Source of the DNA: Chara braunii
Taxonomy: Eukaryota; Streptophyta; Charophyceae; Charales; Characeae
Direction of reading: 5' to 3'
Assembly (NCBI GenBank): GCA_003427395.1
Contig: BFEA01000154.1
Location: forward strand, 1,424,317-1,488,316
Length of the DNA stretch: 64,000 nucleotides
Position 1 is the first letter of the stretch, and every line of letters begins with the position of its first letter. The notes below the pieces were generated by a model. The model ran no database searches, was not told the origin of the DNA, and worked only from the letters and a program-made list of their open reading frames with translations. Shown here piece by piece: positions 10,389 to 22,086 of the stretch. Position numbers and translations under genes: made by a program.

Positions 10389-11058
10389 AACCGGCGCTGC
10401 CATCCATTTTGGTCCGGTAGCACTGCTGATGCTCAGAATTGCTTAGAATGCCCTGGTTTGACTGGGAGAGAGGTAGTGGTGGTTTAAGGCGCTCGTTCTG
10501 TTTGCTAGCAATTCATTTGGACTTTAGTGATTTATACTATTTTATAGGCTATCGTGGGTAGGGATATTAATTATAGCCTATTGCTCGGAATCTTGTTTTA
10601 TAGTCTATTGTGGTTAGGGATATTAATTGTATGCCCTATTGCTCAGAATCTTGTTTCTATTGCCCTTGTTATATTTCCATCAGAGATATAACCTTTTTAC
10701 CTGTTGCAAATGCAGATTTCACATGTCCACCAAAAGAGACAAACCGCCAGCAGCGCGCTTTCTTCTCTTTTGTTGCTGGTGCTGCCATCCATTTTGGTCC
10801 AGTAGCACTGTTCGTCTTAAGAATTGCTTATTGCTTAGAATGCCCTGGTGGTGCAGAAGTTTGCCTGGGAGAGACTTAGTGGTGGTTCAAGGCTCTGATG
10901 CTGTTTGCTAGCTTGTTGTAGCAACTCATTTGGACTTTCATTGGTTTATAGGCTATTGTGGGTAGGGATATTAATTATAGCCTAGTGCTCAGAATCTTGT
11001 TTCTATTGCCCTTGTTATATCTACATCAGAGATATAACCTCTGTACCTGTTGCAGGTT
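10389..11058 (+). repeat. Diverged duplication of about 390 bp
   Basis: CTGCCATCCATTTTGGTCC at 10,396 and 10,785 start two long similar stretches, each continuing with CAGAATTGCTTAGAATGCCC-like and GTGGGTAGGGATATTAATTA blocks and ending in TCAGAGATATAACCT. The second ends at TGTTGCAGG, a possible acceptor. Confidence 0.8.
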
Positions 11059-11059
11059 G

Positions 11060-12050
11060 CCGTGTAAGTGAGACTCGTAACTAGGCGCTCCCAGGACTGG
11101 CTGACCTACCATCAAGAATTTTTCTTTTTGAGAGTGTCCCCTCTTGGTGACTTGTTTGATCCCTCGTAGATTTCAGGGCCTTTAAAAGCCCCTCTTTGAA
11201 TATTGCCAGATCCAGCAGGTCCAGAATATATAGCTCCAGTGAGACAGGATGATCTGAGTATTTACTATTTACTGGAGGAATATTTCTGTTGACTGCATCA
11301 GTGTGGCATGCGGTGACCAACGGGTCTTGCTTGTACGAGTGCTTTGGAGAAACCGGAGGCCGTTGCTGAACATGTCTTGATTGTCCGATGAAATTTTTTG
11401 GCGGCGTAAGGCGGCTATTTTCTATGTTCATTTTCATGTAGTTGTTCACAACCCTCTTGTTGTTTTTGTTTGTACTTTCAGTCGCGCCTGTGCCGCGTAT
11501 TCTTCAAGACGTGGAGCCTTCAAGAAACGAAGTCTGACAGAAGGGCAAGTGGTCCCTTATTTCTCCTTTCTGGACGGAGCTCTGTAGGTTGCTTGCATGC
11601 TGTCTGCTCCATGCGCTGCCCGCAATCTATTGCATCTCGAATCTCGAATCTCGATAATATTCTGGGAACATACTTTAATGTTCTTTAGAGTCCCTTCAAC
11701 TCGCTTCACCGAGTAAGGGATGGATTTGTCTCTGAAGTTCTAGCTCCGTCTTTTGGATGTGAGTGGGTGTCACCCGCCATTCTCTGTAATATAAGGGATG
11801 TTGTGAAAAGAATTGACTCTCATGAGACAAGACAATCGACCAACATCACTCCACATCATCACAAGGACTGACACATCGACACGGCTGAGCCTTGGCCTAC
11901 TTACTGTTCGGGGTTCATTGTTCACTGGCCTTGGCTGGAAATGGTTTTGGAGCCGTGGTGCTTTAACCCCTCCTTCCATGAAAGCCTGGCGACCGCTGGG
12001 TTTTGGTAGGGGGTTTGGATGCCTTTCAGGACATAAAGAAGCTCTTGAAG
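11060..12050. other. No recognisable feature
   Basis: A possible acceptor (TACTTTCAG, exon start near 11,483) is followed by open frames in two phases, but none matches a family I know. TCTCGAA triplets occur near 11,636-11,660. Confidence 0.4.
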
Positions 12051-12052
12051 GG

Positions 12053-12225
12053 CTTAAAGCGCCAGTACAGCATACATACGCCCGCGGGTGTCAGCGGGGA
12101 ACCCGCACCACTTCGGAGGCCGCGTTTGTTTTTTTTTCAACGGCGGCCCATGCTGCAGAGCTGTCCGAGTTTTGCTTGTGGAGACAACTTTCTGCAAGGC
12201 TGGGGCCGTGTACTGGCGGTTTAAG
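12053..12225. mobile_element. MITE with 17-bp terminal inverted repeats, copy 1
   Basis: Begins CTTAAAGCGCCAGTACA and ends TGTACTGGCGGTTTAAG, inverted repeats with one mismatch. The 173-bp body (CCCGCACCACTTCGGAGGCC, a T-run, TCAACGGCG, TTTCTGCAAGGCTGGGG) recurs at 13,254-13,431. No transposase, so non-autonomous; superfamily not assigned. Confidence 0.75.
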
Positions 12226-13253
12226 AAGTCTGCGAATATCATTCAAATTTATGATTTTTTTAATCACAAATGAACCATCATGCGCAATCATGGCAAACGA
12301 GTTAAGCCATGGTTCAAGATATTGAAGTCTGGTAGCTGCCGATTTTCTTCGGGATGGTTAAGAAAAGGAAAGGGTAACTGGTAAATTTGGAATTAAAATA
12401 AATAAATAAATAAAAATTGGAATTGAATAATATTGTTATTAGTATTATATCATTTATATGCCTTTTTTCTCAAGACTGTGAACTTGACAGCGAATATATC
12501 AACAAGTTAGTTTGCATATGACCTTTTGCAAATCTACCCCTATTGACTTGATTTTAACCCCCAGCAAACCCCCCCCCCCTCCCCCCTCCCCCCTCCTCCC
12601 TCCTTGTTGCTCTTAGGTATAGCCATGCAGCAAACCAACCTCTCACACATTGACAGGATATGAACCTCTGCACCAACCAGATTTTATGCTTGCAATTCCG
12701 TACAGCAACTATGTTCACATTGTTGCTCAAGGTGGAAACGGCTACCATTTGTTTAGCTATCACTGAGGTGCGTCTTCACGCCGATATAGCTGACCTTGCT
12801 GACCTCTTCAGCAGCCGCATGAGCTTCTTTATGTTTACACATTATGATCGTAATGGTATATGAATTTACCTTATAAAAAAAAAAAGAATTTACCATGAAC
12901 TTTGGATGGGTGTGCAGTGTACACACTGTATAGTACTGCTGTATACCTTGTGTTTGACTGCTGGTTCGTTCACCGATTCTTTTTTAAGTTTTAACTTGGA
13001 ACCACGAAATCAATTGCAATGGTGACTCCATTGCATTTTGGTATGTGCCAATTGCTTGAACTTTGAATTATTTGTAAGTGTCCATCACATTTTGGTATCT
13101 GGCAAAAAAAAAAAAAAAAAGAGTGCACATTTCAGCCATGATAGAGTGACTGCCTACCTCATTGCGACTTCTTGCGATGGTGACGAGGCGTGCTAGAGCG
13201 AGCACATTTTCCTCTGTTCAGGAACCAGATCTTGTGAAGTGGGGCTCAGTTGA
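12226..13253. other. No recognisable feature
   Basis: AT-rich, with an (AAAT)n run (12,399-12,414), a C-rich tract (12,560-12,600) and poly(A) tracts (12,874 and 13,105). Confidence 0.5.
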
Positions 13254-13431
13254 CATAAAAGGACCAGTACACCACACATAGGCCCACGGGTGTCAGCACG
13301 AAACCCGCACCACTTCGGAGGCCGCCAATTTTTTTTTTTCAACGGCGCTCCACCCGGTGCAGCCCCTCTGAGTTTTGCTTGTGGCCACAAAAACTTTCTG
13401 CAAGGCTGGGGCTGTGTACTTGCGGTTTAAG
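13254..13431. mobile_element. Same MITE family, copy 2
   Basis: Aligns along its length with 12,053-12,225. The right terminal repeat is kept (GTGTACTTGCGGTTTAAG); the left one is degraded (ATAAAAGGACCAGTACACC). Confidence 0.75.
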
Positions 13432-14398
13432 CCTTGAAGTTGGGGGACCAGTTGGAGTGTTCTTCGATTGAACATGGAAAGCAGGTCGCCCTCACAACAC
13501 TTGGTGATGAATAATCGTATGCATGATATGCATGACTACTGTCTTCTCACCCAAATGGGACGCCGCCCGGGCATTATAGCTCTATTGAGCCAGCTTTCGA
13601 AGTATATACAGCTGCCGCTTTCAGTGACCGGGCGTTCTACTCGGTCGAGACAGTCGGTTTGGCAACTTTAACTCATCCATTGATAATATGATATGCTTGG
13701 AAAGCTTCTTGGCTATAATTAGAACTTCCAAGCCCCCTAAAAAAAGGGGGGAAAAAAAAAAAAGGACTTCCAAGCCCCCTGAGCCTAAGCTGGGTAATGG
13801 TGCTAGTAACCAGTTGTGAGGAGAGGTTTGCCTGGCCTCGAGCCTCGAGCCTCGAGCCTCGAGCCTCAAGCCCTTGGCTATTGTTTTCAAAGAGTTGAAA
13901 TTGTTCAATGCTTGCTTTATCACTGAATTCAGTGAACTCTTGCTGCAGCTTCTGAGAGCTTGTCTTTTTGTTGCTTGCAGGAGGCTGAAACTGACTCGGA
14001 GAGAATCTTCCGCTCCTGGATTGCAGTGGCATGAGCAAGTGGAGCAAGCAAGTGAGCCACCGCTGTTGGGCGCACACACTTTATACCCGTTCTAGTGTAT
14101 CTACTGTCTAGTATGTGGCAGTATGCCACACACATGAGGAAGCAAATGGAAAACAGGTTTGCAAACTCAGTCTTTTTGGCCAACTAGGTTTCTTCTTTTT
14201 TGCATTTGTTTAATTTCTCTTCCCTGTATTTTTTTACTATTTTGTCAACCTCGATCTCGTCCCCTCGAATGTGGGCGCGCTGCCCACAGCTCGGAAAGAG
14301 GTGGGAGTTTCAAGTGCTGTCCCTCTCTACCCATGCTGTGGGGAGAGGTGGGCGTAAAAGGGATTAGGACTCTTTAGGAGCTTAGTGAAGGCGTCAAC
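13432..14398. other. Repeats, no clear gene
   Basis: GGACTTCCAAGCCCCCT occurs twice around an A/G run (13,724-13,785), and a 7-base minisatellite GCCTCGA occurs about five times (13,837-13,868). A consensus-like acceptor (TTGCTTGCAG before 13,981) precedes a short open frame ending in TGA, too short to assign. Confidence 0.5.
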
Positions 14399-14400
14399 TA

Positions 14401-14505
14401 CAGTCTTCCCCCGAACACAAAGCAACCTCATTTTGGCTGTATCTGCCCGGAAATATAACTCGCATACATTCATTTTTAGGGTGCGTTATGTTCGGGGGAA
14501 GACGG
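14401..14505. mobile_element. 105-bp mariner/pogo-like mini-element with TA target duplication
   Basis: Termini CAGTCTTCCCCCGAACA and TGTTCGGGGGAAGACGG are inverted repeats extending about 25 bases with few mismatches, flanked on both sides by TA (14,399-14,400 and 14,506-14,507). CAGT-type ends plus a TA duplication are typical of Tc1/mariner (pogo group) elements; with this length it is non-autonomous. Confidence 0.7.
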
Positions 14506-15065
14506 TAGCTACTGTTGGGTTACGAGCAGTGGCAAAGGGAAGTCGGAAGAACGAAAGGATGGCCTCCGAATTCTGCGCAGGAAGCAGAAAGTCCATTGTA
14601 GCGAGTGGTAGTCAGCTCACTGTAGAGAAGAAGCAATATCATTGGGGAGGCCTGGGAAGCTGGGGGGGGGGGGGGTAGAAGGGGGGGTTAGGATCTCGGT
14701 GACTGCGACAACTGGGGTACCAGCAGTGGACAAGGGAAGACAGAATGAAAGAGTGGCCTCCAAATTATGTGCAAGAAGAAGCTCATTGTAGTTAGCGATA
14801 GTGCGTTCGCTGTTGAGAAGCGATACCGGCGGAGGCCTGCGATGATTCTGCTTTGAGCAAAAGAGCAGCAGTTGTTATAACAGAGATAGAGGCGAATCTC
14901 TGCCACAGTCCAGTGGTCTTCATGCTTGCTCCCTGGCCATGCAAAAGCATGCACAGCACACTGTAGCAGGGAGTCTGGGTGAAAGAATAAATAGCCTGTG
15001 AATGCTTTTGCTACCTGGCCATGCAAAAGCATGCACACTGTAACAGAGAGGCTGGGTGAAAGAAT
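14506..15065. repeat. Two successive tandem duplications
   Basis: 14,506-14,666 and 14,694-14,848 are diverged copies (GCAGTGG.CAAGGGAAG, GTGGCCTCC, CTCATTGTAG, GGAGGCCTG). 14,927-15,003 and 15,005-15,065 share CTGGCCATGCAAAAGCATGC and CTGGGTGAAAGAATAAA. Confidence 0.75.
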
Positions 15066-15934
15066 AAAAATATTAAATATTAAATAGCCAGTGAGTGCTG
15101 GTGTGGAAATTCAGTAGTAGAGTGTAGTGCCCTCCCTCCCTCTAGGCTAGCAACTGGGAGCTAGGATGATTCTACTCATGCACAGCAGATCAATAGTGGC
15201 CGCATCATCAGAAATAATAGGCAAATTTGAAATCGAATTTCTGCTAATGGACGAATGAATTATCTTTGTCCTTGCTCCTTCTGCTCATCTACACATAAGC
15301 ACAGGCCCACGTCCATGATGAAAAATAGAGAAAGCTAAGAATGAAAGACGCGCACACACAAGGACATGCGGACACAAAAACACATGTGCAGAGATAGACA
15401 TAAGTACAGACGAGTGCACGCCAAGGTCATGCCTTTCGTGCACCAATGCCTGGGTTATTTCTGTCTGATATGGCAGTGGTCGCGGGTCGTCGATCGGTGT
15501 ATTATTTAAAAATAGTGACTGTCCCCAGCATGCATGTCTTACTGTAGCACACACTTAATTCTAGTGGGTTTTCTCTATCCTTTTTCTTTTTTCTTTTGAC
15601 TTTTTTTTTTTTTTCCCCTTCGTCTGGGCGAAAGTTGTTACAATCCACTAGCAGACTAGTGGCAGTTCCTTTTCATGTACCGGTGACGAGCCTAGTTGTG
15701 CCGTGGAGAAGGTTTGTAGCATTTGTGCCAGGCTATTTTTTAGAACTACTTTTTTTTTTTTTTTTTTAACAACCGTGGGTTTTTCCGTGGGAGCTGTACA
15801 CCACAGCGTATTCCAAATTTCCAATTGATGCAACATAGTTATGGGTTGCATATGATTTTATGGCGATGCCGTGCCAGTTTCCACTGTTGAACGATAGGAG
15901 GATAAGGCAGGTCTGTTGGTTTTTTTTTTTTTTT

Positions 15935-15965
<31 letters not shown>

Positions 15966-16502
15966 CGTCACGCGTTCAAAGACCCTTCCTTCCTTAGAGA
16001 TGTACACAAAGCCTGTCCTAGCAGTGCAGACTATCTCAGAAGCACACCCAATTGTGAATAGGACCATGTTTTCAAGTTAGTTGCATTTTAAAGCCACTCT
16101 GGAAAACTGTGATTTAGTGTGCTAGGACAGTCATAGGAAAGCTGTGGTAGTGTAGCTCAGTCTCAGTCTCATCGTTCTTTTAGTGCAGCACCTCCTCCAC
16201 TATGTGGATGGGTGAAAGATGGTAATAAACAACTCCGCCTGTCTTTTTCTGGGGAGTTGAACTTCTCCATCGTTGAACTTCTCCATCGTTGAACTTCTCC
16301 ATCACCACTTCAATACTTGCATTTTGTATTCTATGGTACATAATTTATTTGCACAGGTTTTTGTTCAACCTGCAGCTCCTAGCTGCAGCTCATCTGTGGG
16401 AAAAAAAAAAGAAATCTAGTTTTTCAATGTTTTTCAAGTTTTTGTTTTTGTTTTTTCAATTTTCCCCTCCGTTTTTTTTCCCAACTTTTTTTTTTCGTGG
16501 GG
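15066..16502. other. No gene; homopolymers and short repeats
   Basis: Long T and G homopolymers (15,601-15,616; 15,751-15,768; 15,920-15,964) and three copies of GTTGAACTTCTCCATC (about 16,256-16,303). Nothing else recognised. Confidence 0.6.
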
Positions 16503-17462
16503 NNNNNNNNNNNNNNNNNNNNNNNNNNNNNNNNNNNNNNNNNNNNNNNNNNNNNNNNNNNNNNNNNNNNNNNNNNNNNNNNNNNNNNNNNNNNNNNNNN
16601 NNNNNNNNNNNNNNNNNNNNNNNNNNNNNNNNNNNNNNNNNNNNNNNNNNNNNNNNNNNNNNNNNNNNNNNNNNNNNNNNNNNNNNNNNNNNNNNNNNNN
16701 NNNNNNNNNNNNNNNNNNNNNNNNNNNNNNNNNNNNNNNNNNNNNNNNNNNNNNNNNNNNNNNNNNNNNNNNNNNNNNNNNNNNNNNNNNNNNNNNNNNN
16801 NNNNNNNNNNNNNNNNNNNNNNNNNNNNNNNNNNNNNNNNNNNNNNNNNNNNNNNNNNNNNNNNNNNNNNNNNNNNNNNNNNNNNNNNNNNNNNNNNNNN
16901 NNNNNNNNNNNNNNNNNNNNNNNNNNNNNNNNNNNNNNNNNNNNNNNNNNNNNNNNNNNNNNNNNNNNNNNNNNNNNNNNNNNNNNNNNNNNNNNNNNNN
17001 NNNNNNNNNNNNNNNNNNNNNNNNNNNNNNNNNNNNNNNNNNNNNNNNNNNNNNNNNNNNNNNNNNNNNNNNNNNNNNNNNNNNNNNNNNNNNNNNNNNN
17101 NNNNNNNNNNNNNNNNNNNNNNNNNNNNNNNNNNNNNNNNNNNNNNNNNNNNNNNNNNNNNNNNNNNNNNNNNNNNNNNNNNNNNNNNNNNNNNNNNNNN
17201 NNNNNNNNNNNNNNNNNNNNNNNNNNNNNNNNNNNNNNNNNNNNNNNNNNNNNNNNNNNNNNNNNNNNNNNNNNNNNNNNNNNNNNNNNNNNNNNNNNNN
17301 NNNNNNNNNNNNNNNNNNNNNNNNNNNNNNNNNNNNNNNNNNNNNNNNNNNNNNNNNNNNNNNNNNNNNNNNNNNNNNNNNNNNNNNNNNNNNNNNNNNN
17401 NNNNNNNNNNNNNNNNNNNNNNNNNNNNNNNNNNNNNNNNNNNNNNNNNNNNNNNNNNNNNN
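16503..17462. other. Assembly gap, 960 N
   Basis: A run of N that ends at an (AG)n microsatellite (17,463-17,524). Any ORF crossing it is an artefact. Confidence 0.98.
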
Positions 17463-17524
<62 letters not shown>

Positions 17525-17526
<2 letters not shown>

Positions 17527-17700
17527 ACGTACCTTGCATTCGAATACAAGGTATCTTGTATTTGAATACAAGGTACGTACCTTGTATTCGAATACAAGGT
17601 ACGTACCTTGTATTCAAGGGTACCTTCATTCGAAAATTTAACAGCGATTTCTAAGAACCCGTTTTCAGAGGTAACTTGAATACAAGGTACGTACCTTGTT
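17525..17700. repeat. Tandem array of palindromic ACGTACCTTGTATTC units
   Basis: The half-unit ACGTACCTTGTATTC and its complement alternate several times. 17,575-17,604 is a perfect 30-bp palindrome, and degraded copies reach 17,700. Could extrude as cruciforms; function unknown. Confidence 0.9.
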
Positions 17701-17728
17701 TTCGGGTTAAGACAGTAGTAGCCTCCCA

Positions 17729-17850
17729 CTGGTCGCTCCCATCTATTGACAGGGAGCAGTTTCTGCTGGAAACCGGGATCCAGCATCCCAGAACATCAAA
17801 GATTAGGGGGTCCATTACCCGACTTCAGCTAGAACGGACATATTGAATAT
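17729..17850 (+). repeat. Partial copy of the GGTCCAGCGTCCC foldback family
   Basis: Shares GGGAGCAG...CTGCTGGAAACCGGGATCCAGC and the trailing CCATTACCCGACTTCAGCT with the arms of the element at 23,111-24,110 and with 38,808-38,905. Confidence 0.6.
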
Positions 17851-17950
17851 GGTTTAACAGAACCTTATGGTTCTGGCTCCTGTCCATTCTGGGGAGCGTC
17901 AGTCCGGTTCCTATTCCATAGTAAGTCATAAGGAAATACAATAAAAGTCA

Positions 17951-17956
<6 letters not shown>

Positions 17957-18024
<68 letters not shown>
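17957..18024 (+). repeat. (CT)n microsatellite
   Basis: An uninterrupted CT run. It produces spurious RE-repeat ORFs on the other strand. Confidence 0.98.
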
Positions 18025-18028
<4 letters not shown>

Positions 18029-19465
18029 GAGGCAATAAATACTGTCTTTGCAAGTCTTCTGAATTCTGTCAAAGGGAAGGACAAAGGAATTGAGATAGAC
18101 CAATGTTGCATATGGACAGCTGCTTCGGTATGAGAGCCGCCGAGGTGGCTATAGCCACCCATCTCTTCCACCTTCAAGGAAGTTGAGGCCCCTTCCCATG
18201 CGAAGACTCTCATGTACCGTCACCTCTAGCAGTTTTTCCAGGTTTTCCCCAACCCTAGTAGTCAATTCTCGCCTACAGTAGTTGCCTCCATTTACCTCCA
18301 AGCTGTTGCTTCAAGCCTCCGTTTACCTCCATGCTGTAGTCAATTCTCTTGTGACCAGGTGCTCTTGAGATGGAACCGCTCAGCTCAAATCTTGAAAAGT
18401 ACTAGGTGCATGCCGCTGTTGATAAACAGGCTACAGGTTCTTTAAGCTGAGGAGTTAAGATCCATCCTTTGGGAACACCGCTTCATGCACTGCTGATGAA
18501 TTTCAGATCCTGATGACAGATATGGCACTTTGTTGCCCATCGTTTTCCCTGCAGGCCTTTGAGAACACCGCTTCCCTCCAGTTTTACTGCTGGCAGTGTT
18601 TTTTTCTCTGCCCCTCGGGCTCGACGATCCGTTTGCTATCCTGCGGTGGATGGCTGTGCATCCCCTCATGTCACCGGCGTTTTCCTCCTTTGTTTTCCTA
18701 TGCTGATATGCTTAAATGCAGTCAACGGTGGGCGATGGCGGAAACGATGACCTGAATGAATGTCGCAAATCGCCGGAATGAATGTCCCAGCGTTGCATTG
18801 ATAACTCGCTGAATGTCCTCCTGTCACCGTAAAGAGCTCCTTGTTTGCTGTTCAAACGAACAAGGTAGGTGTGCATCGTGTGCCGCCTCCCCATATGGCG
18901 AAGAAGCAAAAAGCATTTGCGCCTCCACTTACAATGTCCCAGCGTGGCATTGATTACCACCAAATATGAAAGAAGAGTCACATGCAATGTGTATATGGAG
19001 GGGGAGAGGATTCTGAGAATTTCTGACCCTTAGGGAAAGTGCTCACGAAGAAGGGAGTAGAGAGTGACAGACAGACTTGCTGACTGGCAGAGAAACAGAT
19101 AACATCTTGAATAGGAGAGAGTGACACAGAGAGAGTCAGACACGAGAGTGACACAGAGAGAGTCAAACACAAATATTTTGAATAGAGGAAAGTGGCTGGA
19201 AGAGAGAAAAAGGGACCGGAGGGGGGAGGGAGGGAAACATTTTGCGGTTGCTCGTTGCATCGTTAATGAAGTGATAGTACTGTGATACGGAACTCTATCT
19301 AAAATCTATGCGTATCATGAAGAGCTTCAAGGCACATAACCGCTCAGAATTTACGGGCACAAGCTGAGTGCCATGTGATAAGTAATCAAAAAATAAGGAG
19401 GATATAACAAAATAAATAGTACAAAAAAGGGACTCTGTTGTTTTTATATAACAAAACGCAAGGAA
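18025..19465. other. No recognisable gene
   Basis: Short internal repeats (GAATGTC..CAGCG near 18,770; GTGACACAGAGAGAGTCA twice at 19,120-19,165). Nothing coding recognised. Confidence 0.5.
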
Positions 19466-19469
19466 TGTG

Positions 19470-20040
19470 AGCGAGAGCGATGGACAGAAATCCAAATTGC
19501 AAAATCACAAAGTAGCCCAGATAGTCATGTACCAACCAGAGAGCACAATCGCCTTGCAGTTGAAGACCAGTGTACGTGACCTCATCACCAGTGACGACCG
19601 CCAGCATACACCGGGTGCATTCCCTCTCTCCTCCCATCATCACACCTTGACTCCCCTCTGTATCCTCCTCCTATCTGAAGACCATCATCGCGATCACTTG
19701 CTACCCACACGCGCAGGCCGGCTATGGCCGCCGCCGTGTGCCCGCTGCCACCGCAGCGCCCTCTCACCTCTTGCACCTCCGCGTACCCTGGCCTGCCTGC
19801 TGAGCGCAGTATCGCAAGGCGTAGCAGCAGCGTGGCCGCGTTGCCTGCTCAGGCCAGAATGCCGTGCCCAGGGGCGCACACTTTCCTTTATGGAAAGTCC
19901 GCCCCACCGCTGGCTGGTCTGGCCAGGCGTGTAGAGGCCCGGTACCTTCCGGCTGGCCCCAAGTGTCTGTGCCCAGGCCCAGTCTCAGATACTGGCCTGA
20001 GCCTCGTGCAGTTAGGCACGTCCAGGCAGCCTCGCAGGCT
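19470..20040 (-). repeat. Dispersed repeat, copy 2 (inverted relative to 7770-8470)
   Basis: Reads on the - strand in the same block order as the copy inside the pseudokinase intron. On the + strand the blocks appear as CAGAAATCCAAATTGC, ATAGTCATGTACCAA, GTTGAAGACCAG, GCCGGCTATGGCC and GGCCAGAATGCCGTGCCC. Confidence 0.65.
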
Positions 20041-21855
20041 TCAAGTGTTTTCTACTGTCTCATTTTCTCGCGGTTGATGTGTGACCCAAATGCTGCATTC
20101 TCATTGGCCCGCGGCCTTTCCATGACGTGTCGGCCTCTCAGTGCGTTTGCCCAGGGGGCAACCACCTGAGCCCAGGCACAACTGTACATTGGAGCTACAG
20201 CTTCTGGAAGGAGGCAAGGAAGGCTCACGTTGTTTTGTAATCAACTGACGTGCTGCAAATGTCTGGTGCTCGACATGCGGAAAATGTCCAAATTTGGCCT
20301 CCCGTGGATTTTAAGGCCCGCCTTCACTTAGGGCGGGCACAAGGCTTGCTGGGGTCTGCAGCCCAGAACACTTGCATGTCTGATAAGGGCCCTGCCAGGG
20401 CTTATTCCTCTCAAAAGTACTAGTACAAAAAAAGGACTGATTGCAGATAGGAAACAGTTATCATGGTGGGGAGGATTATAGAATATCCACGTTCGAGGTG
20501 CTTTGGAACACACGACTTTCTCAAGACGTATATACGATATAATGAAAACAAATATAACCAGTTCTGCAGCACAGAGCAGCCAAGTTAATGTGATTGGAAA
20601 TAATTAGTTCTTGAGAATGAGAAGTGGTCTTGAGGGGATGTATTGGATTATTGAATATCCATGTTTTAGGTGTTTCAATGGCAGGACTTTCTCAAAATGT
20701 ATATAATGAAAACAACAAATAAATGACCTCAGTGATTTTAAGCAGCAAAAAAGAGAAACTTTGAATATAATGTTATTGGAGATGATGGATTGTTTAGAAA
20801 GACAAGTGTTTCCAGGTATCATCTCATCCGCTCGTACCTTCATTTTCGTAATCTGTGAACTTTTGGTACACAGTGTGCAGGCCCTTGCTGTACCTCTCAT
20901 TGTCTCATAATGATATGTGAAATGCAAAAAGAAAACGAAGGTATGCTGGTGAAAGGATGAAAATAGGAAGTGGACAGTCGGGATAACACTTCATCTACCA
21001 GTGCTTTTCAGTAGCAAATTTATGGGCGACTGCCATGCAGGGGCTGCGTACTTTGGGAGGCCCAGCTGTGCGGCGGGAAATACATCCACCTGTGGTCGTG
21101 TCTTCGGCTCGATTTTGCCTGGATGCATAATGCATTACTTGGTAGGCCGGTATATCTCGAAGGATGTGGTGTGGGGCGTGTTGTGTCGGAGAAATTTGGC
21201 TGGGAAGAGTATCAGTGGTGTAACTAGGTTGATAGCAATCGACAGTGTCCAGCACCAGAACAATGGTTGCAGAAGATCCCAAGGAGTTTTGGTACATGTG
21301 ATACCAAGGGTTGGACAGCCGTACAAGCGGTAGCAAATAGAAGAATGGAGAATAAGTACAAAATCAACCAATTATTAAAACCACCACTACCCCGCCCAGC
21401 CAAAGAAAAAACTCGCCGCCGTTAACGCGCCGCGACTTCTGGGATTTGGGGAAGGCTCGGCACCGGGGGAGGAAGCTGCTGGTGGGCTTGAGAAAATTGG
21501 AGAAATGGAAGCGCTTGGATTTTCTGTGGGGTGTTCACCTCATGCCGTTCCACAAGCCCGACTCGCCACACGGACAATTAGAATACAAAAACAAAAACAG
21601 AACTGCTAGAGGAGGGGGGGGAGGAGGGGGGGGGGAGAATGACAGATCTGCCACTCAGCGGGCAGAGGATAGGAGGGGAGATAACGTTGTTTCAGAGCCC
21701 ACATATAACGGACTTGGGGCCTGGCTCACCACATGAACAAGAGACAAGAACAGCGTCGGTGTGTATCTTCCCATGTTCTAGTGTAGGATTTGGGGCCGTT
21801 TTGCGCATCCCAAGAGCAGTGGAATGAGGCCGGAGGAGCAAATTTGTGCATGTGC
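20041..21855. other. No convincing gene; one duplication
   Basis: 20,465-20,560 and 20,647-20,740 are diverged copies (ATTATAGAATATCCACG, GACTTTCTCAA, GTATATA..ATGAAAACAA). A 110-codon open frame at 21,001-21,333 on the + strand matches nothing I know. G-rich run at 21,609-21,637. Confidence 0.4.
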
Positions 21856-21859
21856 TTGG

Positions 21860-22086
21860 TGTCAGACTCGTTGGCCCTCACGCCACTACTCTTCAAATGA
21901 ACCTGTGAGACTGAATCCTCCGCAAGAACACGGAAAGAGACATTGCTATATCTTTTGTCTTTTGTGTATGGGCTACATGCAAAACTGAAGTGGGGTAAGG
22001 CAATGTATCTGTCCATGTTCTATCCTTGGATTCAGTCTCACCGACTTCATCTGGATAGTAGTGGAGTGAGGCCCAAGGAATCTGAC
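21860..22086. mobile_element. 227-bp foldback element of the CCATGTTCTAG family
   Basis: GTCAGACTCGTTGGCCCTCA..CCACTACT..GAGACTGAATCC (from 21,860) and its inverted counterpart ending at GAGGCCCAAGGAATCTGAC (22,086) form arms of about 85 bp. The inner arm ends carry the dispersed motif around CCATGTTCTA and the centre has CTTTTGTCTTTTGTG. Confidence 0.75.

Noticed and set aside
17525-17700. CRISPR-like array of direct repeats
   Set aside because: Units are contiguous palindromes without unique spacers, and the genome is eukaryotic.
16289-17786. Long ORFs (over 370 codons) on both strands
   Set aside because: They consist mostly of N and AG-repeat translation (RERE or SLSL).
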